Assembly (NCBI RefSeq): GCF_000143885.2
Contig: NC_018581.1
Location: forward strand, 4,650,001 to 4,714,000
Reading direction: 5' to 3'
Length of the DNA stretch: 64,000 nucleotides
DNA from: Gordonia sp. KTR9
GTDB lineage: Bacteria; Actinomycetota; Actinomycetes; Mycobacteriales; Mycobacteriaceae
Positions 1 through 8,833 of this stretch are shown piece after piece (position 1 is the first letter of the stretch; every line of letters starts with the position of its first letter). Below the pieces are notes generated by a model. That model had not been told where the DNA came from. It was given only the letters and a program-made list of their open reading frames with translations, and did not search any database. The position numbers and the translations under genes were made by a program.

Positions 1-3
1 GCA

Positions 4-1899
4 TCAGTCACCCAGCTGCCGATCGAGGTTGATGGCCGCGCTGATCAGCGCGAGGTGGGTGAACGCCTGCGGCATGTTGCCCAGTTGTTCACCGGTCAGA
101 CCCACCTGCTCGGCGTACAGGCCGAGGTGGTTGGCGTGGGTGAACATCTTCTCGAGCGCGAGACGCGCGTCGCCCAGACGGCCGGTCCGGGTGAGCGCCT
201 CGACGTACCAGAACGAGCACAGCGAGAAGGTGCCCTCGGCTCCGTCGATGCCGTCGTGCCCGCCGTCGGTGTCGTACCGGAACACCAGGGAGTCGCTCAC
301 CAATTCTTCCTCGATCCGCTGGAGAGTGCGGACGAACCGATCGTCGGTGGGCGACAACAACTTCACGGCGGGGATCAGCAACAGTGCCGCGTCCAGGCGG
401 TCGGAATCGAGGGTCTGGACGAACGCTCCCACCTCGTCGTTCCAACCCCGCTCCATGATCTGTACGAAGATGTCGTCGCGGGCCTTCATCCAACCGGCGA
501 CGTCACCGGGCAGTCCGCGCTGACGGCTCATCCGGATCATCCGCTCCAGCGCCACCCACGACATCACGCGCGAGTAGACGTAGTCCTGCGGCTTGCTGCG
601 CACCTCCCAGATGCTCTGGTCCGGGCGGTCCCAGTTGTCGACGAGCCAGCCGGCCACCGTGCACAGATGTGTCCACGATCCATAGGAGATGCCCGGTCCG
701 TACTTGTTGTACAGGTACACCGAGTCGATGAGTTCGCCGTAGATGTCGAGCTGGAGCTGGTCGGCGGCGGCGTTCCCGATCAGCACCGGCGAGGTCTGCC
801 GGTAACCCTCCCAATGATCGAGCTCGGTCTCGGCCGGTGGCGGGTCGCCGTCGAGCGTGTACATCAATCGCAGCGGCCCCAGATCTCCCGACACGTCAGC
901 GCCGTCGTCGAATCGGCAGGTCAGCCAGTCCATGAATGCGCTCGCCTCGTCGGTGAACCCCAGCCGCAACAGCGCGTAGAGCGTGAACGCCGCGTCGCGG
1001 ATCCACACATAGCGGTAGTCCCAATTCCTTTCGCCGCCGATCTCTTCGGGAAGTGCGGCGGTGACCGCGGACACGACCGCCCCGGACGGCTCATGCGTCA
1101 GCAGTTTGAGTGTGAGCGCCGACCGATGCACCATCTCCCGCCATCGGCCGGTGTAGGAGGACCGAGAGACCCAGTCCTGCCAGAACGCGACGGTCGCGGC
1201 GACGACCGCGGGAGAACTGTCGTGGTCGAGTAGTTCCGTCCCGATGGGGTCGGGAGCGAGGACGAACGTGACGCATTCGCCGGTCTCGACGGTGAAGTCC
1301 GCCAGCGCATCCCGGTCGTCGACCGTGTCGACGCGGACGGTCGAGACGAGATGCAGCACCAGGTCGTCGGTCTCGAAGCGAACCCGGGATTCGTCCTCGA
1401 CGACGAGGGTATGCTCCGCACGGCCGTAGTCGAACCGCGGCGCGACCGTCACGCGGAACCGGACGGAACCCCGCACACAGGAGATCCGACGGATGATCCG
1501 CGTTCGGTGGTCGGGATCGTGTGGTCTGGCGATCGGCATCAGGTCCTGCACCTCGGCGACTCCGTCCTCGCTCAGGAAGCGGGTGACGAGCACGTTGGAG
1601 TCGGGCAGGTAGAACTGCCGGGTGGTGACGTCACCGTCCACCGGTTCCACCGTCCATGCGCCGCCCCGGTGCGCATCGAGCAACGAGCCGAACACGCTCG
1701 GCGAGTCGAACCGCGGACAGCAGAACCAGTCGATCCGCCCGTCGACTCCCACGACGGCCGCGGTGCGGAGGTCTCCGATGACACCGTGGTCGGCGATCGG
1801 CAGGTAGTCGCCCGTGGAGTCGGCAGTCGTCGCGCCGTCGCAGCGGGAAGTCGGGGTGGCGTCCTCGCCGGATTCGGTCGCGGTGCTCATGGCCGCCAT
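4..1899 (-). CDS. Glycoside hydrolase family 15 (trehalase/glucoamylase-like)
   Basis: Predicted cytoplasmic GH15 enzyme that hydrolyses terminal alpha-glucosidic bonds. Characterised mycobacterial relatives are trehalases, so trehalose is the likeliest substrate (inference). The N-terminal domain starts at YLPIADHGVIGD and continues with IDWFCCPRFDSPSVF. The (alpha/alpha)6 catalytic domain holds NWDYRYVWIRDAAFTLYAL, and YAEQVG near the C-terminus fits the second catalytic glutamate. No signal peptide is visible. The frame stays open to a GTG at 1932, but that GTG sits directly against its purine run. The ATG at 1899, preceded by GGGACGAG, is preferred, and an ATG at 1890 is also possible. 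Total length of about 630 residues is normal for the family. The gene is divergent from the P450 gene. Confidence 0.88.
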   Translation of the reverse strand: MAAMSTATESGEDATPTSRCDGATTADSTGDYLPIADHGVIGDLRTAAVVGVDGRIDWFCCPRFDSPSVFGSLLDAHRGGAWTVEPVDGDVTTRQFYLPDSNVLVTRFLSEDGVAEVQDLMPIARPHDPDHRTRIIRRISCVRGSVRFRVTVAPRFDYGRAEHTLVVEDESRVRFETDDLVLHLVSTVRVDTVDDRDALADFTVETGECVTFVLAPDPIGTELLDHDSSPAVVAATVAFWQDWVSRSSYTGRWREMVHRSALTLKLLTHEPSGAVVSAVTAALPEEIGGERNWDYRYVWIRDAAFTLYALLRLGFTDEASAFMDWLTCRFDDGADVSGDLGPLRLMYTLDGDPPPAETELDHWEGYRQTSPVLIGNAAADQLQLDIYGELIDSVYLYNKYGPGISYGSWTHLCTVAGWLVDNWDRPDQSIWEVRSKPQDYVYSRVMSWVALERMIRMSRQRGLPGDVAGWMKARDDIFVQIMERGWNDEVGAFVQTLDSDRLDAALLLIPAVKLLSPTDDRFVRTLQRIEEELVSDSLVFRYDTDGGHDGIDGAEGTFSLCSFWYVEALTRTGRLGDARLALEKMFTHANHLGLYAEQVGLTGEQLGNMPQAFTHLALISAAINLDRQLGD

Positions 1900-2027
1900 T
1901 CGGCGCGTGACTCGTCCCGGATGGGCCGTCACCCCCTCGAACGGGCCTCCGGGCGGCAGTCATCTCTATACCGGTGCCCGGCGGGCGTGAAGCGAGCATG
2001 TTCGCCAATCCGCCGACCCCGAACACG

Positions 2028-2037
2028 CCGATATCGG
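2028..2037. promoter_or_regulatory. Palindrome between divergent GH15 and P450 genes
   Basis: CCGATATCGG is a perfect 10-bp palindrome in the short intergenic region, about 40 nt before the P450 start. Its position suits an operator acting on the P450 gene or on both genes. No local regulator can be assigned, and short palindromes also arise by chance in GC-rich DNA. Confidence 0.25.
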
Positions 2038-2079
2038 ACACTCGGTGCGAGGAGTACCCCTCGACGGAAGGACGCATCG

Positions 2080-3345
2080 GTGGCGACAAGCAGCGCGGGC
2101 TCGAGCATGACCGACGACGCCGCCGGCGTCTTCGCCGACGCCAAGGCCTACACCGACGAGCCGCGACTGCATGCCGCGATGGCGTACCTGCGTGCGCACG
2201 ATCCGGTGCCGCGCGTCGACCATGGTCCGTACCGGCCGTTCTACGCCATCACCAGGCACGCCGACATCATGGACATCGAGCGCGACAACAACCTGTGGCT
2301 CAGTGAACCGCGACCGGTGCTGACCACCGCGGCCGCCGACGACGCCGCACGAGCGCAGCTGGAATCCGGTGCGGGACTGCGCACCTTGATCCACATGGAC
2401 GACCCGCATCACCGCAAGGTCCGCGCGATCGGCGCCGACTGGTTCCGGCCGAAGGCCCTGCGGGATCCGCAGTCGCGCGTCGACGAACTCGCCAAGCGCT
2501 ACGTCGACCGGATGCGCGACATCGGCCCGGAGTGCGACTTCGTCGAGGAGATCGCGGTCGGTTTCCCGCTGTACGTCATCCTCTCGCTGCTGGGTCTCCC
2601 CGAAGAGGACTTCCCGCGGATGCACCAGCTCACACAGGAGATGTTCGGTGCCGACGACGCCGAGTACCGGCGAGGGGCAACCCTCGAGGAGCGGATGGCG
2701 ACACTCCTGGACTTCTTCGCCTACTTCGGCAAGCTGACCGCCTCCCGGCGCGCTCACCCCACCGAGGACCTCGCGTCGGCCATCGCCAACGGCCTCGTCG
2801 ACGGCGAGCCCCTCTCCGACGTGGACACCGCGTCGTACTACGTGATCGTGGCGAGCGCCGGGCACGACACCACCAAGGACGCGATCTCCGGTGGGCTACG
2901 GGCGCTGATCGAGAATCCCGGTGAACTCGAACGGCTCCGACGCGAACCCGAACTCATCGGCACTGCGGTCGAGGAGATGATCCGGTGGACCACGCCGGTC
3001 AAGGAATTCATGCGCACCGCCGCCGAGGACACCTCGGTGCGGGGTGTCCCCATCGCCAAGGGTGAATCCGTCTATCTCGCCTACACATCGGGCAACCGGG
3101 ACGAAGAGGTCTTCGACGATCCGCACACCTTCGACGTCGGCCGCTTCCCCAACAAGCACCTGTCGTTCGGTTACGGCGTCCACTTCTGTCTCGGCGCCGC
3201 ACTGGCTCGAATGGAGATGAGGAGCTTCTTCGCCGAGTTGATCCCGCGGCTCGACACCATCGAACCGGCTGGAAAGCCCGAGCTGGCCGCGACCGTCTTC
3301 GTGGGTGGACTCAAGCACCTGCCGGTCCGTTACTCGCTGCGCTGA
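2080..3345 (+). CDS. Cytochrome P450
   Basis: Soluble bacterial class I cytochrome P450 of 421 residues, a heme monooxygenase that needs separate ferredoxin and reductase partners, none of which lies next to it. All signature elements are present: the I-helix oxygen-activation motif AGHDTT (about residues 260-265), the K-helix ExxR in EEMIR (about 298-302), and the heme loop FGYGVHFCLG with the axial cysteine at about residue 370. The GTG start at 2080 is chosen because GGAAGGA ends 7 nt upstream; an ATG at 2107 is the alternative. The frame remains open far upstream only because of the GC bias. The substrate cannot be told from sequence; the overall layout resembles mycobacterial CYPs that hydroxylate lipids or small hydrophobics. 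The stop is followed by about 150 nt and the TerD gene on the same strand. Confidence 0.93.
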   Translation: MATSSAGSSMTDDAAGVFADAKAYTDEPRLHAAMAYLRAHDPVPRVDHGPYRPFYAITRHADIMDIERDNNLWLSEPRPVLTTAAADDAARAQLESGAGLRTLIHMDDPHHRKVRAIGADWFRPKALRDPQSRVDELAKRYVDRMRDIGPECDFVEEIAVGFPLYVILSLLGLPEEDFPRMHQLTQEMFGADDAEYRRGATLEERMATLLDFFAYFGKLTASRRAHPTEDLASAIANGLVDGEPLSDVDTASYYVIVASAGHDTTKDAISGGLRALIENPGELERLRREPELIGTAVEEMIRWTTPVKEFMRTAAEDTSVRGVPIAKGESVYLAYTSGNRDEEVFDDPHTFDVGRFPNKHLSFGYGVHFCLGAALARMEMRSFFAELIPRLDTIEPAGKPELAATVFVGGLKHLPVRYSLR

Positions 3346-3403
3346 TCGAGACGAATGTCATTCGGTTGCCTGACAATCGGAGTGGCAGCTGTCATTTCGT
3401 GAA

Positions 3404-3464
3404 CCGACGGGTCGGATGTCCGTCGGCTGGCTGCGTGGTCCCCGACAGCGCCCCCGCATATCAT
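3404..3464 (+). promoter_or_regulatory. Candidate promoter/leader of the TerD-domain gene
   Basis: A hairpin CCGACGG/CCGTCGG (3404-3410 and 3420-3426) is followed by TATCAT at 3459-3464, which fits the actinobacterial -10 pattern TAnnnT and would give a leader of about 30 nt before the GTG at 3500. No convincing -35 hexamer is seen. The hairpin could equally be a weak terminator for the P450 gene. Confidence 0.3.
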
Positions 3465-3499
3465 TGGCCCGCCCCATCGCCACCTTTCGAGGAGTACCT

Positions 3500-4795
3500 G
3501 TGGACGAGCTCACCAAGGGCTCCAAGACCGCCCTGAGCACGACCGCGCACCTCGTCGAGGTGCACAGCGGTTCGCCCGACGACGTCGACCTCATCGCAGT
3601 GCTGTTGACTGCGGGCCACAAGGTCCGCACGGACGACGACCTGATCTTCTTCAACAATCCCAGCTCCTCCGGAGTCCGGTTGCAGGGCTCGAGTTCTTGT
3701 GTGGTCGACTTGCCGTCGGCGCCCCCGGACGTCGACCGGATAGTCGTTGCGGCAAGTACCGAGGCACAGCGGAAGACTGTCGAACAGGTCGGCCCGCTGA
3801 CGGTGACCATCTCGGGTTCGGGCACATGGGCGTTCACCCCACCGGACCCGGGCCCCGAGACAGTTCTCCAGTTGGTGGCGTTCTATCGCCGGGACGGAGA
3901 TTGGAAGCTGGACGCGATCGGACAGGGTTACCGCGAGGGGTTGGCCGCCTTCGCCACCGACTTCGGAATCGTGGTCGACGACGCGCCGAACCAGCAGACT
4001 GCACAGATCGCGACGCCGGCCCCTCCGACACCTGCCGCCCAACCGGCGCCGGAAGCACGGTCACCGATCAACATGTCCAAGGTCAAGGTCTCGATCACGA
4101 AGGACTCGACGGAAAAGACCGCGTCCATCGACCTTCGCAAAGGATCCTCGGATTGGGTTCTCACCGTGGGCCTCGAGTGGGACGGGCGCGGCGCCGTGTA
4201 CGAAGCCGACGGTCGGGTCAAGCAGTACGGCCAGGGAGACCTCGACGTGTACTTCTTCTGCCGCGACGAGGTCGCGCACAAGTATGTGGTCATCAGCGGC
4301 GAGCAGGGCCACCGAGGCGACCTGCGCAGTTGGCCCTTCATCGAGCATCACGGGGACAGCCGCGGTCCAGGACGAGGGAACAAGCCCGCCGTCGAGCAGG
4401 TCACGGTGCTACCGAAGGAGAACGGCGATCTCCTCGTCAATGTGTACCAATCCGTCGACAACGGGGCCGGTGCGATCGACAAATTCGGCAGGCCGCGGGT
4501 GGCGATCCGATACGGACGACCGGGCAAGACCGGCCTACCCGAGCCGGACAGCGACGAGATCCTCGTCCATGTCGGCAACAGCAAGAACTCGTTCTGGGCA
4601 ACGGTTGCACACATCGATGTGCAGGACGGTGTGCTGAAGGTCGACGGGACGACCCGCTACAGCAAATTCTTCTCCGAGCGGATGCCCACTCTCGACCGCA
4701 CCGGGAAGTGGGTGCGCAGCGCCAAGGAGGCACCGACCGGACGCAGCAAGAAGGCGAACGGCTCGGGGCTGGACCGCTACCACGGAGAGCTGTGA
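3500..4795 (+). CDS. TerD-domain stress protein with a second C-terminal domain
   Basis: TerD-family protein of 431 residues. TerD domains bind calcium and belong to the tellurite/general stress-response network; the exact biochemical role is unresolved. Residues 1 to about 165 form a standard TerD domain, beginning LTKGSKTALS and ending in the typical QGYREGLAAFATDFGI. Acidic clusters such as SPDDVDL and TDDDLIFFN match the calcium-binding loops. A Pro/Ala/Thr-rich linker (about 170-195) leads to a second beta-rich domain (about 195-400) that begins KVSITKDSTEKTASIDL and reads like a divergent TerD-type domain, with DVYFFCRDE and EILVHVGNSKNSFWATVAHI. The GTG at 3500 follows GAGGAG by 5 nt. 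The gene is convergent with the DUF427 gene. No other ter genes are nearby, so it is a solitary copy. Confidence 0.88.
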   Translation: MDELTKGSKTALSTTAHLVEVHSGSPDDVDLIAVLLTAGHKVRTDDDLIFFNNPSSSGVRLQGSSSCVVDLPSAPPDVDRIVVAASTEAQRKTVEQVGPLTVTISGSGTWAFTPPDPGPETVLQLVAFYRRDGDWKLDAIGQGYREGLAAFATDFGIVVDDAPNQQTAQIATPAPPTPAAQPAPEARSPINMSKVKVSITKDSTEKTASIDLRKGSSDWVLTVGLEWDGRGAVYEADGRVKQYGQGDLDVYFFCRDEVAHKYVVISGEQGHRGDLRSWPFIEHHGDSRGPGRGNKPAVEQVTVLPKENGDLLVNVYQSVDNGAGAIDKFGRPRVAIRYGRPGKTGLPEPDSDEILVHVGNSKNSFWATVAHIDVQDGVLKVDGTTRYSKFFSERMPTLDRTGKWVRSAKEAPTGRSKKANGSGLDRYHGEL

Positions 4796-4829
4796 CGGCA
4801 CTCGCGAAACCCCGGACAGCAGAACGGTT

Positions 4830-5606
4830 TCAGTCCTCGACGGTCAGTTCCACCCGCTCGTCATAGAAGCAGATGAGGTCCCGCACGGGCTCGGCGTCGA
4901 TCAGCGGATCGGTGTAGGTCCACGCCACGTCGGGCACGATGTCGTCGCCGACGATCGCCGAGAAGTAGCTCGCCTCACCCTTGTACGCGCACACCGTGAC
5001 GGTGTCCGACGGGACGAGCAGGTCCATCCGGACATCCTCGCGCGGAAGGTAATGACGGGGCGGCAGATGGGTTTCGAGCAACAGCGTCGGGCGTCGACTC
5101 TCCGCCAGGACCGTGTCGCCCACCGTCACCACAACATGCCGGCTGGTGTCGAGACAGTCGATGCGCTGGAACGGATCGTGTGGATGACCGATCGCCGTCT
5201 GGTCCTCCTCCCGCCACTCGTCGAAAGCCGACCAGTCCAGCAGGACGTGATCGGCGAGGTCCGGGTCCTGCGGCCGAAACCCGGCGCCGCGCAGTGTCCG
5301 TCCGCCGGCCTGGAGGTCGTAGACCGTGCCGGTCGTGGTGTGGAGCGCGAACGGATCGTCGGGCGTCAGGATCGACGCATGCTCGGCGGCAGCGTCGGTC
5401 TGCTGTGGATTGTCGAGTCGCGCAACAACATCGGAAGCGGGTACGGCGTAGCACCCGACCACTCGATGTGGCTCCCACACCTGGAGGGCCGTCGCCGAGT
5501 CGACGACAACCTGCCCGTCGACCATCGCGCGCACCCGCCGGCGCATGTCCGCCCAGCGCAGCGAACCGAGCTGGGACATCGTGAGTTCGTCCATCGACGT
5601 GGCCAT
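4830..5606 (-). CDS. DUF427-domain protein (double domain)
   Basis: Protein of 258 residues made of two DUF427 (NTP_transf_9-like) units of roughly 100 residues. The second is the cleaner match, with LVPSDTVTVCAYKGEASYFS followed by DVAWTYTDPLIDAEPVRDLI and the ending CFYDERVELTVED. The first unit lies around VWEPHRVVGCYAVP. The family is widespread in actinobacteria and has no established biochemical function. No signal peptide or membrane segment is seen, so it is probably cytosolic. An ATG four codons downstream (5594) is an alternative start; the only purine-rich site, GGAGGA, sits about 11 nt before the chosen ATG. Confidence 0.88.
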   Translation of the reverse strand: MATSMDELTMSQLGSLRWADMRRRVRAMVDGQVVVDSATALQVWEPHRVVGCYAVPASDVVARLDNPQQTDAAAEHASILTPDDPFALHTTTGTVYDLQAGGRTLRGAGFRPQDPDLADHVLLDWSAFDEWREEDQTAIGHPHDPFQRIDCLDTSRHVVVTVGDTVLAESRRPTLLLETHLPPRHYLPREDVRMDLLVPSDTVTVCAYKGEASYFSAIVGDDIVPDVAWTYTDPLIDAEPVRDLICFYDERVELTVED

Positions 5607-5657
5607 GGTCCGATGGTCCTCCGATCACGCGAGGTACGCCAGGTTCGATCAGTCCCC

Positions 5658-5704
5658 CGAGCGGAGCGACTCATCTACATTCCCTGAGGCACGAGCGAAG
5701 CGAC
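5658..5704. repeat. Degenerate copy of the CTCCCTGAGG repeat
   Basis: The stretch contains CGAGCGGAGCGAC and TTCCCTGAGGCACGAGCGAAGCGAC, a diverged match to the repeat units at 20688-20878 (core GCTCCCTGAGGTGCGAG). It lies between the divergent DUF427 and DUF6328 genes, so it is not a terminator here; it looks like a dispersed intergenic element. Confidence 0.5.
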
Positions 5705-5793
5705 CCACCCCGAGCAGGGGGTCGGCGTCGAGAGTGACCGCTTCGAGACTCGGCGGCAGGCCCGACGAGACCCAACGGTGCGACGATGGGCAG

Positions 5794-6348
5794 GTGACCA
5801 GGCCCACGGACACCGACTACACCGGCTCCGGCCCCGACGACGCCGAGTGGAACCGCTCCCAACGCGATGAAACGGAAACCCAACGGCTGGACCGCAACTG
5901 GAACTCGCTCCTGCAGGAGCTCCGCGTCGTGCAGACGGGCGTGCAGATCCTGACCGGGTTCCTGCTCACCCTGCCGTTTCACGACGGGTTCGAGGAACTC
6001 GGCGGGGCGCTGCGGACCATCTACCTGATCACCGTGTCGTGCGCCGTCGGTGCGGCGATCCTGCTCGCCGCGCCGGTGGCCCTGCACCGGGCGCTGTTCC
6101 GTCAACACCAGCTCGCGCTGATCGTCACCTATGCGCACTACCTCTCGTTCGCCGGTCTGACACTGCTGGGACTGGCGTTGTCCGGTGCGGTCACGGTCGT
6201 CTTCGGCGCGACCGCCGGGCCGGTCCCGTCGGCGGTCGCCGGAGTCGTCACGCTCGTCGTGTTCTCCCTTGCCTGGCTGATCGTCCCGCTGTGGCTGCGC
6301 GCGACGACCGGCTCGCCGCAGGAGTCCGCCGACGACCGGCGGCGTTGA
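5794..6348 (+). CDS. DUF6328-family membrane protein
   Basis: Small integral membrane protein of 184 residues. A charged N-terminal cytosolic segment (residues 1 to about 45, ending RLDRNWNSLLQELRVVQTGV) precedes four predicted transmembrane helices: QILTGFLLTLPF, LITVSCAVGAAILLAAPVAL, YLSFAGLTLLGLALSGAVTV and AGVVTLVVFSLAWLIVPLWL. The motif NELRVvqTGVQiLfgFLLtlPF-like at the first helix is typical of DUF6328, whose role is unknown. The GTG at 5794 is preceded by a GGGCAGG purine run. The MBL hydrolase gene starts 31 nt after its stop, so the two are probably cotranscribed. Confidence 0.82.
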   Translation: MTRPTDTDYTGSGPDDAEWNRSQRDETETQRLDRNWNSLLQELRVVQTGVQILTGFLLTLPFHDGFEELGGALRTIYLITVSCAVGAAILLAAPVALHRALFRQHQLALIVTYAHYLSFAGLTLLGLALSGAVTVVFGATAGPVPSAVAGVVTLVVFSLAWLIVPLWLRATTGSPQESADDRRR

Positions 6349-6379
6349 CAGCGTTCACCCGCCGGGGTACCCAGACGAA

Positions 6380-7276
6380 GTGACCCTCGCACCGAGTTTC
6401 ATCGAGAACCGCTACGACGAGGTGACCGTGCTCGCGTCGTCACACGGCGGCGCGTTTCCCTACGGCAACACCGTCGTCGTCCGCGGCTCCGCTGCGACCC
6501 TGGTGATCGATCCCTCCCTCGAGGTCGACCACGATCCCGTGCACCCCGACGCGGTGATGATCAGTCACGCCCACGAGGACCACATCGCCGGCCTCCGGCA
6601 CTTCGCCGCGGACAAATTCGCCCACCACGCCGATGTCGCCGGCGTGCGATCCCTCCAGGTCCTCCTCGACAACTACGGCCTGACCGACGAACAGCGAGCC
6701 GGCGTCGACGCCCAGATCGGCGACACCTTCGACCTGACGCCCGGCTTTCCCGACGCCGCCGGAGTCGACGACGGGCACGTCTTCGAACTCGGCGACGTCA
6801 CGGCAACGGTCGTCCACCTGCCCGGTCACACCGCGGGACATTCCGGTGTGCTGGTCGAGCCGACCGGCTTCCTCTACCTCGCCGACATCGACCTCACCTC
6901 GTTCGGACCGATGTACGGCGACCTGGGGAGCAGCGTCGACGATTACCTGGCGTCGATCGCGCGGGTGCGGGAGATCGACGCCCGCTGGTACGGCACCTTC
7001 CATCAGAAGGGGGTGGTCACCGGCGCCGACGACTTCCGCTCGCGCCTCGCGGACTACGAGGGCGTCATCCACCGGCGCGACGAGCGACTGCTGGAACTGC
7101 TGCAGCGGCCGCGCACCGTCGACGAGATCGTCGTCGAACGGCTCGTCTACCGCCCGCATGTGCAGCTGCCCTTCGTCGACGCGGTGGAGAAGCGCACCGC
7201 CGAACTCCATCTCGAGCGGCTCCTGCGCCACGGGCAGGTCGCCCGCTCCGGTGACGGCGTCTACCACCGCGCGTGA
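6380..7276 (+). CDS. MBL-fold metallo-hydrolase
   Basis: Metallo-beta-lactamase-fold hydrolase of 298 residues, probably cytosolic. The metal site is clear: SHAHEDHIAG (HxHxDH), the downstream histidine in LPGHTAGHSG, the bridging aspartate in YLADIDLTSFGPMYG, and a last histidine in GTFHQKG. The C-terminal third has the RPRTVDEIV...HLERLLRHGQV winged-helix-like tail seen in LACTB2/glyoxalase-II-type proteins. A thioester or phosphoester substrate is plausible, but none can be named. Start GTG at 6380. It sits between a DUF6328 membrane protein and a CYTH-CHAD protein on the same strand with short gaps. Confidence 0.88.
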   Translation: MTLAPSFIENRYDEVTVLASSHGGAFPYGNTVVVRGSAATLVIDPSLEVDHDPVHPDAVMISHAHEDHIAGLRHFAADKFAHHADVAGVRSLQVLLDNYGLTDEQRAGVDAQIGDTFDLTPGFPDAAGVDDGHVFELGDVTATVVHLPGHTAGHSGVLVEPTGFLYLADIDLTSFGPMYGDLGSSVDDYLASIARVREIDARWYGTFHQKGVVTGADDFRSRLADYEGVIHRRDERLLELLQRPRTVDEIVVERLVYRPHVQLPFVDAVEKRTAELHLERLLRHGQVARSGDGVYHRA

Positions 7277-7367
7277 GGTGATCGCACCGGCCGGGGAGGT
7301 TTACCGGATGTCCGGATCGGACACCCTCTGCAGGTTCATCGACATCAGCGAGAGTGAGGAGCGAGGA

Positions 7368-8822
7368 ATGGGCACCGACACGACGCGCGAGAACAGCTGG
7401 GACTTCGGTCTGGACAGCGCGATCCCCGACCTCGGCGACTCCGGCGACGTCGAGATCTCGTCGATCGATTTCAGCGACACCTACTACGACACCGAGGACC
7501 GGGACCTGCTCGCCCACGGCACCATCGTCGTCCACTCCGACGGCGGGGACTCCGACGACGGGGATGAGGATCGGCACGCCGGCTGGCGGGTCACGACCCC
7601 GTCCGCCGGCGAGGACATCACCGAGCAGATCGACGCACCCTCCACCGCCGTGCCGTCGGCGATCGCCGACGCCCTGTGGGGTCTGAGCGGCGGAAAGCCG
7701 TTACGCGTCGCGGCGATCGTCCACACGCACCGAACCCGCCACCGGCACCTCGACGCGAACGGCGAGGTCGCCTACGACGTGGTCGACGACACCGTCTCGG
7801 CCACCGCCACCGGCCCGGTCGCCACCGCCACGTCGTGGCGCGAGGTCGGGGTGCGAGCGGGGTCCGGCTCGACGACCATCCCGAAGAGCGTGCGCAAACG
7901 GCTGGTCGGGGCAGGCGCCCGTCCGGCGTCGGCATCGTCGACGTTCGAACGCGCGGTCGGGCACGAAGCGCCCCGCCGTGCCGCGTCGGTCTCGCCGGCC
8001 GCCGTCGCCGTGGCGGACTACGTCCGGGAGCAGATCTCGACGATCTTCGCCGGTGATGTCGCCCTGCGTCGGGGCGCGAACCCGGTACATGGCGTTCGAG
8101 TGGCCATCCGACGGCTGCGCAGCACCCTCCGAACAGCCGCTCCGCTCTTCGAACCGGACGGTCTCGCGGGTCTCGACGACGAACTCCGATGGTTCGCCGG
8201 TGTGCTCGGCGAGGTGCGCGACCGTGAGGTCCTGCGTGCGCGATTCGCCTCCGCGGTCGCCGCACTCCCCGACGAGCTGGTTCTCGGACCGGTCGCGGCG
8301 CGGATCGAGGAAGAGCTCTCCGCGCAGCAGCACCACCATCGGCAGAGCGTCACCGACGAGATGCGGTCGGACCGGTACCTCGTGCTGTTGTCGACACTCG
8401 CGACCTGGAACGACTCGATCCCGCTCGCCGACGACCAGATCACGAAGAAAGAGTTGCGGCGCATCGCCACCCGGGCCGCGCGCAAGGCCGACAAGCGCCT
8501 CGCGCACGCGCTTGCGACCGGCCACGAGGAGGATTTCCACCGGGCGCGCAAGGCGGCGAAACGGGCCCGGTACGCCGGTGAGCTGGCCGCGCCGGTCGTC
8601 GACCGGTCGACCGGGCGGGGCCAGGCCAAGCGGTACAAGCGAATCCAGACCGTACTGGGCGAACACCAAGACGCCGCCGTGGCGGCCCGCACGCTACGCG
8701 AGCTGGGGGCCGGAGCCGGAACTCGCAAGGGAGAAAACGGATTCACCTACGGAATCCTGTACCAGCGCGAACTCGCCGCCGCCGCGGCCGCCCGTGACGC
8801 CGTGCTGTCCGGGACGAACTGA
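7368..8822 (+). CDS. CYTH-CHAD domain protein (polyphosphate-binding type)
   Basis: Protein of 484 residues. The N-terminal region (about 25-190) has CYTH-like features: the DTYYDTEDRDLLAHGTIVV strand pattern, GWRVTTP, and the THRTRHR basic strand. The C-terminal region (about 215-480) is a CHAD helical bundle rich in conserved His, Arg and Lys, with VHGVRVAIRRLRSTLRT, FHRARKAAKRARYAGE and the closing LGEHQDAAVA. CHAD domains bind inorganic polyphosphate; CYTH domains hydrolyse or bind triphosphorylated substrates. The N-terminus is unusually acidic (SDGGDSDDGDEDRH), and several canonical ExExK residues of active CYTH enzymes are not obvious, so catalysis is uncertain. The ATG at 7368 follows AGGAG by 6 nt; an ATG at 7308 is less likely. 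Third gene of the small operon. Confidence 0.85.
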   Translation: MGTDTTRENSWDFGLDSAIPDLGDSGDVEISSIDFSDTYYDTEDRDLLAHGTIVVHSDGGDSDDGDEDRHAGWRVTTPSAGEDITEQIDAPSTAVPSAIADALWGLSGGKPLRVAAIVHTHRTRHRHLDANGEVAYDVVDDTVSATATGPVATATSWREVGVRAGSGSTTIPKSVRKRLVGAGARPASASSTFERAVGHEAPRRAASVSPAAVAVADYVREQISTIFAGDVALRRGANPVHGVRVAIRRLRSTLRTAAPLFEPDGLAGLDDELRWFAGVLGEVRDREVLRARFASAVAALPDELVLGPVAARIEEELSAQQHHHRQSVTDEMRSDRYLVLLSTLATWNDSIPLADDQITKKELRRIATRAARKADKRLAHALATGHEEDFHRARKAAKRARYAGELAAPVVDRSTGRGQAKRYKRIQTVLGEHQDAAVAARTLRELGAGAGTRKGENGFTYGILYQRELAAAAAARDAVLSGTN

Positions 8823-8833
8823 CGCCTGCCGCG

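Noticed and set aside
3358..3837. Leftward frame over the start of the TerD gene
   Set aside because: No domain, and it lies entirely against a supported gene with a good ribosome-binding site.
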